Assembly: GCA_014859785.1 (NCBI GenBank)
Contig: JACUTP010000087.1
Location: 1-7,538, forward strand
Direction: 5' to 3'
Source of the DNA: Candidatus Methanoperedentaceae archaeon
Lineage (GTDB): Archaea > Halobacteriota > Methanosarcinia > Methanosarcinales > Methanoperedenaceae
DNA length: 7,538 nucleotides
Numbering within the stretch: position 1 is the stretch's first letter; the number at the start of each line of letters is the position of its first letter. The position numbers and the translations under genes were made by a program. Shown here one piece after another: positions 1 to 4,515 of the stretch. The notes under the pieces were generated by a model. It was given only the letters and a program-made list of their open reading frames with translations. It did no database searches and was not told the origin of the DNA.

Positions 1-140
1 CCGCCCATCATGCCCTGGGGCGAGTATCCAGTGGGATAACCACCGTAAACGAAACGAGAGTAACTGGAACCAAAGACTAACCCAGTGACACCTACAATAA
101 TCAGTACAACAGCTAAAATACCAAGAGTTCTCTTCTCCAT
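1..140 (-). CDS. N-terminal part of a signal-anchored Gly/Met/Tyr-rich small protein (partial)
   Basis: The reading frame starts at an ATG (138-140) and runs off the window edge, giving 46 complete codons. A strong Shine-Dalgarno, GGGAGGT, lies a few bases upstream. The product begins MEKRTLGILAVV, a short basic N-terminus followed by a hydrophobic stretch (about residues 5-23). This is a signal peptide or membrane anchor, so the protein is probably exported or anchored facing outward. The next part is rich in Gly, Tyr and Ser and ends in PQGMMGG at the edge. Met/Gly-rich tails of this type occur in small envelope proteins, sometimes metal-binding, but metal binding here is inference. It lies 61 bases downstream of the DUF302 gene on the same strand and is probably the fourth gene of that operon. 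No family could be assigned. Confidence 0.75.
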   Translation of the reverse strand, partial: MEKRTLGILAVVLIIVGVTGLVFGSSYSRFVYGGYPTGYSPQGMMG

Positions 141-201
141 AACTTACCTCCCAATTTAATTCTTACTCTATGGAATATAATACCTCTGTTTCTTCACCAT
201 T

Positions 202-594
202 CTATCCATACCTGGCTGCAGCATCAACCACTTTTTTAAGCTTGCTTTCAACCTGCTCTGCAATCGGTAAAAGCTCTGGATTGCCTACTTTTCCAAGCTG
301 TACAGTAGGTAAAACTGCGCTGATGAATGTTTTTCCACCCTGAACATAAACTATTACATTGCAGGGGAGCAAAACCCCGATATCTCGCTCAGCAGTTAGA
401 GCCTCATGCGCCAATGTAGGATTGCATGCTCCCAGAATTATGTAATCATCGAAGTCTATATTAAGTTTGGTCTTAAGGGTTTGCTTGACATCTATTTCTG
501 TGAGAACCCCGAAACCTTCTTTTTTCAGCTCATCCTTTACTTTTATAACTGCATCTGCATAACTCAAAGTAACTGGTTTTTTGTAGTTGTACAT
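202..594 (-). CDS. DUF302 family protein
   Basis: This 130-residue protein matches the DUF302 family, small alpha/beta proteins of unknown biochemical role found in bacteria and archaea. The family signature is visible: a LGACNP segment (residues 54-59), then AHEAL and AERDIGVLLPCNV (residues 62-80). This gives two conserved-looking cysteines, C57 and C78. There is no signal peptide or membrane segment, so it should be cytoplasmic. The length fits a single complete domain. The start is an ATG preceded by GGAGGT at good spacing. It lies 24 bases downstream of the SHOCT gene and 61 bases upstream of the partial secreted gene, consistent with one operon. A redox or metal-related role is suggested only by the cysteines and the neighbours. 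The family call is confident; the function is unknown. Confidence 0.88.
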   Translation of the reverse strand: MYNYKKPVTLSYADAVIKVKDELKKEGFGVLTEIDVKQTLKTKLNIDFDDYIILGACNPTLAHEALTAERDIGVLLPCNVIVYVQGGKTFISAVLPTVQLGKVGNPELLPIAEQVESKLKKVVDAAARYG

Positions 595-618
595 TTTAAA
601 TTACCTCCGTTTCCTCTT

Positions 619-849
619 TTATAGTAGGTCTTTCCTTTTCTCTTCAAATTCTTCTTTACTTATCTCTCCCCTGGCGTACTTTTTCTTCAGGATTTCAAGG
701 GCAGATTCCTGCTCCTTTCTGGCTCCACCGCTTTCCCATAAATATTTGATAAGCAGAACAAGCCCTATGATTACCAGTATCCAGAATATCAACCCCATAA
801 ACATCATTCCATAGCCTATACCAGAACCGTCCATCATTCCGAATTGCAT
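619..849 (-). CDS. Single-helix membrane protein with C-terminal SHOCT domain
   Basis: This 76-residue protein has three parts: a Met/Gly-rich N-terminus (residues 1-16, with MM pairs), one strongly hydrophobic helix (about 17-36), and a charged C-terminal segment. The C-terminal segment (about 49-76) contains LEILKKKYARGEISKEEFEE, the typical SHOCT ('short C-terminal') motif. SHOCT domains are thought to mediate oligomerisation or bind partners, and proteins of this size with one helix plus SHOCT are common and mostly uncharacterised. The ATG start is preceded by GGAGGC at good spacing. It lies 20 bases downstream of the AhpD-like gene and 24 bases upstream of the DUF302 gene, so co-expression is very likely. 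The role in this operon is unknown; it may anchor or assemble a complex with the neighbouring small proteins. Confidence 0.88.
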   Translation of the reverse strand: MQFGMMDGSGIGYGMMFMGLIFWILVIIGLVLLIKYLWESGGARKEQESALEILKKKYARGEISKEEFEEKRKDLL

Positions 850-869
850 ATTTAGCCTCCACTTTTTTT

Positions 870-1163
870 CTATTCCTTTTGTCCAAAGATTCTGTCATAT
901 ACCTTAGTCCATCCTTTTTGAGAACCTGCTGCCACAAACATAGCGCATGCCACAGCTTCTGCTATCTGTTCATTGGTAGCGCCGTATTTCTTTGCTCGCT
1001 CTGAATGAACCTCGACGCAACTCTCGCATCTCATAAGTACGGATGCAGCTATAGATATAAGTTCTTTTGTACGGACATCAAGGGCACCTTCTTTATAGAC
1101 TTCATTTCTTAACTCTGAGAATGCCTTTGCAACATCTGGTGTTTTTTCGCTAAACCATGACAA
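870..1163 (-). CDS. AhpD-like / carboxymuconolactone decarboxylase family protein
   Basis: This 97-residue all-alpha protein belongs to the carboxymuconolactone decarboxylase (CMD)/AhpD superfamily. The core shows RTKELISIAASVLMRCESCVEVH (split here by position: KEL at 33-35, then C46, C49 and H53), followed by A..YGAT.EQIAEA. The CxxC...H arrangement is the active-site pattern of AhpD-type thiol peroxidase or disulfide reductase proteins, so a redox role is more likely than decarboxylation. It is cytoplasmic, with no signal or membrane segment. The start is a TTG at 1161-1163, supported by a strong GGGAGG Shine-Dalgarno (1172-1177) eight bases upstream. The nearest ATG is out of frame and meets a stop after one further codon. 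It is the first gene of a four-gene operon with the SHOCT, DUF302 and anchored proteins. The substrate cannot be read from the sequence. Confidence 0.88.
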   Translation of the reverse strand: MSWFSEKTPDVAKAFSELRNEVYKEGALDVRTKELISIAASVLMRCESCVEVHSERAKKYGATNEQIAEAVACAMFVAAGSQKGWTKVYDRIFGQKE

Positions 1164-1171
1164 ATTTTATT

Positions 1172-1177
1172 CCTCCC
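1172..1177 (-). promoter_or_regulatory. Shine-Dalgarno that fixes a TTG start
   Basis: GGGAGG on the minus strand lies eight bases before the TTG at 1161-1163. The only nearby ATG (1156-1158) reads ATG GTT TAG and cannot start the AhpD-like gene. The TTG is therefore the best start for that gene. Confidence 0.7.
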
Positions 1178-1217
1178 TTTCTTTTGAATTATTAACTAAC
1201 ACACTATCACATTAAAG

Positions 1218-1235
1218 TCAGCCCAGCTTTTTCAT
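1218..1235 (-). other. Candidate five-codon upstream ORF (MKKLG)
   Basis: The frame ATG AAA AAG CTG GGC TGA on the minus strand is preceded at normal spacing by AAAAGGAGA, a strong Shine-Dalgarno. A TATA-like element lies about 40 bases before the ATG (1270-1278). It sits in the leader of the AhpD-like operon, 54 bases before its TTG start. It may be a leader peptide, the relic of a lost gene start, or chance. The ribosome-binding site is clear; the function is speculative. Confidence 0.35.
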
Positions 1236-1269
1236 ATGTTTCTCCTTTTAAATTTCAGTATTCAGGGTA

Positions 1270-1278
1270 CTTATAATT
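1270..1278 (-). promoter_or_regulatory. Candidate TATA box for the small-protein operon
   Basis: The minus strand reads AATTATAAG here, preceded by an A-rich stretch. Transcription would start near 1248-1250, which leaves a leader of about 85 bases before the AhpD-like gene and includes the MKKLG mini-ORF. Similarity to the archaeal TATA consensus is moderate. Confidence 0.4.
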
Positions 1279-1389
1279 TTTCCCAATCACTTTTACTGCA
1301 CAATCAGGAGGGCAGCAGCGAACCGGGGGAATCTGCTAAACTGAAAAGCTCACATGGTATAATATACATCAACCCCTGTTATTTTTTAA

Positions 1390-1442
1390 GTTTCAACTAC
1401 ATACTATTTGAAGTGAACGATTCTATATGTCCAGATTGAAAC
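1390..1442. repeat. GTTTCAA/TTGAAAC inverted pair around a 39-base interior
   Basis: GTTTCAA at 1390-1396 is the exact reverse complement of TTGAAAC at 1436-1442. The ends resemble the GTTTCAA...GAAAC termini common in CRISPR repeats, but only one unit is present and no array can be seen. It could be an orphan element, an operator pair, or chance. Confidence 0.3.
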
Positions 1443-1460
1443 CAAAGGGTGGAATAAGGT

Positions 1461-1542
1461 TTGGGTATAAACGTAACTTTAATTTCCCATAACCCCTTAA
1501 TAGAAGAATACAGGGCTTGTTACCGTTTTTGCCTATAAACGT
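1461..1542. repeat. Two direct repeats, TTGssTATAAACGT
   Basis: TTGGGTATAAACGT (1461-1474) and TTGCCTATAAACGT (1529-1542) agree at 12 of 14 positions and are 68 bases apart in the same orientation. They lie downstream of the SAMP terminator. On the minus strand each contains TTTATA, which is TATA-box-like. They may be paired regulator sites or remnants of a duplicated element. Confidence 0.35.
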
Positions 1543-1574
1543 TTTTCGGTCATCTGTTACTGAGTTGATAAATT

Positions 1575-1581
1575 AAAAAAA
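1575..1581 (-). terminator. Oligo-T terminator after the SAMP gene
   Basis: The minus strand has seven consecutive T residues 12 bases after the SAMP stop codon (1593-1595), followed by AATTT. Oligo-T tracts are the usual intrinsic termination signal in archaea. This would end the thrC-SAMP transcript. Confidence 0.65.
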
Positions 1582-1592
1582 GGCGGAAAGTA

Positions 1593-1868
1593 TTACCCAC
1601 CGCTCACTGCCGGAAGAATCGAGATCTCATCAGCATCCTTTACAGGGCTTTCAAGACCGCTTAAGTGCCTGATATCCTCACCGTTCACGTACAGGTTAAC
1701 GAACCTCCTGACCTCGCCTTTGTCAAGGATACGCTTCTCAAAATCCGGACCGAAATCCTCGACCAGTTTATCAAGCACACCTTTAACGGTTGTATCGCCG
1801 AGTTCAAGTGTCGTTTCACGAGCTTTTGTCACGTTGCTCAATGCCGAAGAAAATCTTATTTTAACCAT
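1593..1868 (-). CDS. Ubiquitin-like small archaeal modifier / MoaD-family sulfur carrier
   Basis: This 91-residue beta-grasp protein of the ThiS/MoaD/SAMP family ends in ILPAVSGG. The exposed C-terminal Gly-Gly is the feature activated by an E1-like enzyme (UbaA/MoeB type) to form a thiocarboxylate for sulfur transfer or an isopeptide bond with target proteins. Other family features are the start VKIRF, the central VNLYVNGEDIRHL, and ESPVKDADEISILPA. The length is typical of MoaD/SAMP1. The ATG at 1866-1868 is preceded by AAGGTGAT, which overlaps the end of thrC. The gene begins 12 bases after the thrC stop, so the two are co-transcribed and probably translationally coupled. Likely roles are molybdopterin sulfur donor, protein modifier, or sulfur carrier for amino-acid synthesis. 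The thrC pairing makes the last worth testing. No E1 or JAMM protease gene is in the window. Confidence 0.92.
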   Translation of the reverse strand: MVKIRFSSALSNVTKARETTLELGDTTVKGVLDKLVEDFGPDFEKRILDKGEVRRFVNLYVNGEDIRHLSGLESPVKDADEISILPAVSGG

Positions 1869-1880
1869 TTCATATCACCT

Positions 1881-3152
1881 TCACGTACCCAGGACAGGAG
1901 CGGTTTCCTGCCTGTGAATATCATGTTTATGTACCAGCAGCGCCTCAAACTCTGCCATTGTGGGTTTTATCACCTTCGGGCGCACAAGGGATTTAAGCAA
2001 AGTATCCTGCGCTTTAAGACCGTTACCTGTAACATATACAACAACCCTCTCGTCAGGCTGGATGTGTCCGCTTTCAACAAGCTTTTTCAAGCCTGCAACA
2101 GTGGTTCCTCCTGCGGGTTCTGTGAATAAGCCCTCTGTGCGGGCAAGAAGATGGATTGCCTGGATAATTTCGTCATCAGTCGGTGATGCGGCATAACCAC
2201 CTGAATCCAGTATCTCTTTCTTTGCATAGTAACCGTCCGCAGGGTTTCCTATTGCAAGGCTGTGCGCCACGGTTTCGTAGTCCCTGACAGGTATTACTTC
2301 CGCATTCTTCTGGACCGCTGTTGATATTGGCGAGCAGTTAAGAGGCTGTGAACCTGACATCCTGACAGTGCCGCTGTCCACAAACCCGACATGCTCAAGC
2401 TCCTTATAGCCGCGTGAAATTGCACACAGAAGCGCGCCGCTTGCCAGCGGGGCAACCACATGGTCGGGAACTTCCCAGTCCAGCTGTTCTGCTGTTTCAA
2501 ATGCCAGCGTTTTTGACCCTTCGGTGTAGTAGGGACGGATATTGATGTTCACAAATCCCCAGTCAGGATGGGAATCCGCAACCTCGCTTGCAAGACGGTT
2601 TGCATCATCATAGGTGCCTTCCACTGCAATGACATTGGGACCATATACAAGCATCTGGACGATTTTTCCTATTTCAATTGTTCCAGGTATGAAAATGTAT
2701 GCAGGAAGTCCTGCTTTTGCCGCATGGGCACCAACTGCTGCCGCAAGGTTCCCGGTACTTGCGCATCCAACTGCTTTTATATCAAATTCAAGTGCTTTGG
2801 AGACTGCCACCGATGTAACCCTGTCCTTGAACGAATTGGTCGGGTTCACGGATTCATCAAGGATATAGAGTTCCTTTAAACCCAGTTCTTTGCCGAGGCG
2901 TTCTGCCCTGTGGAGCTTGTTAAAACCTGCACCAAGGTCGATCCTTCTTTCGGATTCCACGGGCAGGAAGTCGGCATATCTCCAGATTGATGTGGGACCG
3001 GCTGCTATTTTTTCCTTGCTTACATTATTTGATATGCAATCCCAGTCGTAATTAACTTCAAGCGGACCGAAACATTCGTAGCAGGTATTCTGGATGCCGG
3101 CAGGATACTCAGCACCGCATTCCCTGCATTTCAATCCGATAACATGACTCAT
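1881..3152 (-). CDS. thrC: Threonine synthase (PLP-dependent)
   Basis: Threonine synthase converts O-phosphohomoserine to threonine in the cytoplasm using pyridoxal phosphate. This 423-residue protein has an N-terminal zinc ribbon typical of archaeal forms (C9, C12, C24, C27, ending FGPLEVNYD). The PLP-binding segment NPTNSFKDR carries the catalytic lysine at K109. The phosphate loop is STGN at 132-135. Further motifs are APLASGA (234-240), EPAGG (345-349) and TGNG (375-378). The length and motif order suit a complete enzyme. The ATG at 3150-3152 has an AGGTG Shine-Dalgarno eight bases upstream. It is the first gene of an operon with the SAMP/MoaD gene. The Methanosarcinales also have a paralogous cysteate synthase; the N-terminal ribbon and motif set here look like true ThrC. 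Its use as a homocysteine or cysteine-forming enzyme with the sulfur carrier cannot be excluded. Confidence 0.92.
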   Translation of the reverse strand: MSHVIGLKCRECGAEYPAGIQNTCYECFGPLEVNYDWDCISNNVSKEKIAAGPTSIWRYADFLPVESERRIDLGAGFNKLHRAERLGKELGLKELYILDESVNPTNSFKDRVTSVAVSKALEFDIKAVGCASTGNLAAAVGAHAAKAGLPAYIFIPGTIEIGKIVQMLVYGPNVIAVEGTYDDANRLASEVADSHPDWGFVNINIRPYYTEGSKTLAFETAEQLDWEVPDHVVAPLASGALLCAISRGYKELEHVGFVDSGTVRMSGSQPLNCSPISTAVQKNAEVIPVRDYETVAHSLAIGNPADGYYAKKEILDSGGYAASPTDDEIIQAIHLLARTEGLFTEPAGGTTVAGLKKLVESGHIQPDERVVVYVTGNGLKAQDTLLKSLVRPKVIKPTMAEFEALLVHKHDIHRQETAPVLGT

Positions 3153-3185
3153 TTTTTCTTCACCTGTACTTACTACAACATTACC

Positions 3186-3209
3186 ATATATAATATTTGT
3201 TGCTATAAA
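3186..3209 (-). promoter_or_regulatory. thrC: Two candidate TATA boxes for thrC-SAMP
   Basis: The minus strand reads TTTATAG at 3203-3209 and TTATATAT at 3186-3193. The first would give a leader of about 30 bases and the second about 12. Both keep the AGGTG ribosome site at 3161-3165 within or next to the transcript start. Which one is used cannot be decided from sequence alone. Confidence 0.5.
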
Positions 3210-3211
3210 GC

Positions 3212-3226
3212 ATTACTGTGAGTAAT
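3212..3226. promoter_or_regulatory. Palindrome upstream of the thrC TATA boxes (candidate operator)
   Basis: ATTACT GTG AGTAAT is a perfect six-base inverted repeat around a three-base centre. It lies two bases upstream of the distal TATA-like element. This is the expected position for an activator or repressor dimer controlling thrC. The regulator is unknown. Confidence 0.4.
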
Positions 3227-3313
3227 AAGGCGCGCTATAATAAGAAGATGGTTTTGATTTTGAAAAAATCCAGTTTGCCTTTCCCTCTACTTTTTTATGA
3301 TTTGAATACCTGT

Positions 3314-3334
3314 ACTTTACGTCCATTGTAAAGT
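3314..3334. repeat. Inverted repeat ACTTTAC-N7-GTAAAGT
   Basis: Seven-base perfect arms (3314-3320 and 3328-3334) surround a seven-base loop. It lies between the cgi121 terminator and the thrC promoter. It could be a second operator or an RNA hairpin; no T-run follows directly on either strand. Confidence 0.35.
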
Positions 3335-3375
3335 TAAATGTTACGGCGGCATCATTAGGTCAAATCCTTGCCCCG

Positions 3376-3382
3376 AAAAAAA
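3376..3382 (-). terminator. Candidate oligo-T terminator after cgi121
   Basis: The minus strand has seven T residues about 90 bases downstream of the cgi121 stop codon. This is the first strong oligo-T tract after the gene and a plausible transcript end. Confidence 0.45.
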
Positions 3383-3471
3383 CTGTTAATTAAGTCATCA
3401 TGAGCTTCCTTCCGGATATTATGTAAAGCACATCGTCCAAATACAGCGACCTCCTGAAATAACAAAACCAC

Positions 3472-3978
3472 TCACTTCATAACATCCACAAGCGCAACCC
3501 TCTCCCTGACAAGCTCCGGAATCCTGTCAGCCCCTACAACCCCCACCTCCTCATCCGTGATATTGAAAATATCCATCAATTCTTTTTTCCTGGATTCGGT
3601 ATATTTGATGACCGGTGAGGGTTCAACATCATCAAAACCTGATAAATCAGGTTCATCCCCCACCGCAACAAGTACAATGTTGTTTCTCCCTTCCTGTATC
3701 CCCAGTTTAACCGCTCTGTTTATCTGCCGTGTTCCTGCGGCATAAAGCATTATTTCCTTTGCAAGGTCATTTGCGATATTCCTTCCTTTTACAAATGATT
3801 CATTTGCTTTTTCAACAGCAAACACCAGATGCTCTTCACCTGCAAGCTTATCTGCGTTAAGAACCTGGATTACAGAATTACTTTTACTGCCTTTTTCCTT
3901 AAGCCTGCGCAGGAACTCATCAACATTATCAATGGTTACGGAACCTTCAAGGATTCTAATCATGCATCCCTTGAACAT
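3472..3978 (-). CDS. cgi121: KEOPS complex subunit Cgi121
   Basis: Cgi121 (TPRKB in eukaryotes) binds the kinase Bud32 and tRNA in the KEOPS complex, which makes t6A37 on ANN-decoding tRNAs in the cytoplasm. This 168-residue protein shows family features: IRILEGSV near the start, QVLNADKLAGEEHLVFAVEKA (in two parts, LNADKLAG 40-47 and EEHLVFAVEKA 48-58), and KEIMLYAAGTRQINRAVKLG (74-93). The length is in the family range. The ATG at 3976-3978 has no clear Shine-Dalgarno, but a TATA element lies 28 bases upstream, so a leaderless message is likely. An internal ATG at 3961-3963 (163 residues) is preceded by AAGGGA and is an alternative start. It lies 39 bases downstream of the COG2426 gene in a cluster with rfcS. 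The other KEOPS subunits are not in the window. Confidence 0.88.
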   Translation of the reverse strand: MFKGCMIRILEGSVTIDNVDEFLRRLKEKGSKSNSVIQVLNADKLAGEEHLVFAVEKANESFVKGRNIANDLAKEIMLYAAGTRQINRAVKLGIQEGRNNIVLVAVGDEPDLSGFDDVEPSPVIKYTESRKKELMDIFNITDEEVGVVGADRIPELVRERVALVDVMK

Positions 3979-4001
3979 GTTATATTATGAAAAAGGTAAC
4001 G

Positions 4002-4010
4002 ATATAATAT
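4002..4010 (-). promoter_or_regulatory. cgi121: TATA box for cgi121, leaderless spacing
   Basis: The minus strand reads ATATTATAT in the 39-base gap before cgi121. Its centre is about 28 bases before the ATG at 3978, so transcription would start at or next to that codon. There is no Shine-Dalgarno for that start, which fits a leaderless transcript. Confidence 0.5.
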
Positions 4011-4017
4011 CAGGAAC

Positions 4018-4515
4018 TTACATCGAAACAACTGCTTTTCCCGTGACTGTCAGGACAGTCATAATTAATCCTGCGAGCATTACGCCGCCAAGTATTGCTG
4101 CCAGTGAATGTTTGAATTTTATCCCGAAAACAAATGCTGCCGCACATCCTGTCCATGCCCCGGTTACAGGAAGCGGCACACCAACGAACATAGCAAGGGC
4201 ATATGTCCCGTATTTTTCAAACCGTGCATTGTGGTTTTGTCGTGTTCTTTTAAACAGCCACGTAAAAAAAACATCACCGATATGCCATCGCCTGAGATAA
4301 TTGGAAACCGGTTCAAGAAACAGAAGCAGGGGTATAACAGGTATCATGTTCCCGAAAACGGAAAGTAAGTATGCCGTGACAGGGTCAAATTCGAATACCA
4401 GTATTGCAATCGGGATGGAAAGCCGAAGTTCCGCAATCGGGAGCATGGCAATAAGAATTACCGCTATCCAGTACGGAAAAGAGCCGAAAAGCTGTATAAG
4501 TGTTTCAGGATTCAT
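4018..4515 (-). CDS. Small membrane protein, COG2426 / putative small multidrug export family
   Basis: This 165-residue integral membrane protein has hydrophobic segments at about 14-42, 46-72, 103-131 and 137-160, separated by a basic central loop (about 74-101). Family-like motifs are AELRLSIPIA (28-37), FGNMIPVIPLLLF (54-66) and FVGVPLPVTGAWTG (110-123). The paired polar and proline-rich re-entrant-looking segments resemble the COG2426 family. That family is annotated as small multidrug exporters, but its transport function is poorly established. The start at the ATG 4513-4515 is preferred: a longer frame from a TTG at 4611 would add 32 residues lying wholly within the end of rfcS and unlike the family. 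The gene overlaps rfcS by 11 bases and lacks a clear Shine-Dalgarno, so translation is probably coupled to rfcS. Its tie to a replication gene is positional only. Confidence 0.82.
   Translation of the reverse strand: MNPETLIQLFGSFPYWIAVILIAMLPIAELRLSIPIAILVFEFDPVTAYLLSVFGNMIPVIPLLLFLEPVSNYLRRWHIGDVFFTWLFKRTRQNHNARFEKYGTYALAMFVGVPLPVTGAWTGCAAAFVFGIKFKHSLAAILGGVMLAGLIMTVLTVTGKAVVSM

Larger units (their letters stand above)
1164..1592. other. Intergenic region between the SAMP operon and the small-protein operon
   Basis: No convincing gene was found on either strand in these 429 bases. The region holds the terminator of the thrC-SAMP operon (1575-1581), two near-identical TATAAACG-containing repeats (1461-1474 and 1529-1542), and a GTTTCAA/TTGAAAC inverted pair (1390-1442). 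It also holds the candidate promoter, Shine-Dalgarno and five-codon mini-ORF that lead into the AhpD-like gene (1218-1278). Confidence 0.6.
3153..3471. other. Intergenic region between cgi121 and thrC
   Basis: I see no supported gene in these 319 bases. The region contains two candidate TATA elements for thrC, a palindrome just upstream of them (3212-3226), a hairpin-forming inverted repeat (3314-3334), and an oligo-T tract on the minus strand (3376-3382) that probably ends the cgi121 transcript. A second T-rich hairpin, GATTTT GAA AAAATC, lies at 3256-3270. Confidence 0.6.

Noticed and set aside
1318..1331. GCGAACCGGGGGAA resembles a stretch of bacterial 23S rRNA, and GGAGGGCAGCAGC nearby recalls SRP RNA
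   Set aside because: The match is only about 14 bases, with no flanking rRNA sequence and no SRP helix-8 tetraloop or long pairing ends. The surroundings are AT-rich.
1236..1439. Plus-strand frame of 67 codons in the gene-free stretch
   Set aside because: It has no ribosome site, its composition is unlike a protein, no family is recognisable, and it overlaps the leader signals of the minus-strand operon.
1665..2129. Long plus-strand frame (154 codons) antisense to thrC and SAMP
   Set aside because: It is the shadow of two well-supported minus-strand genes and has no family features.
1881..3152. Cysteate synthase (coenzyme M pathway paralog of ThrC)
   Set aside because: The zinc ribbon and motif set look like classical archaeal threonine synthase, and no coenzyme M genes are adjacent. 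A phylogenetic tree would settle it.
3248..3331. Plus-strand short frame of 27 codons in the cgi121-thrC gap
   Set aside because: It has only a weak ribosome site and no family resemblance, and it ends inside the inverted repeat.
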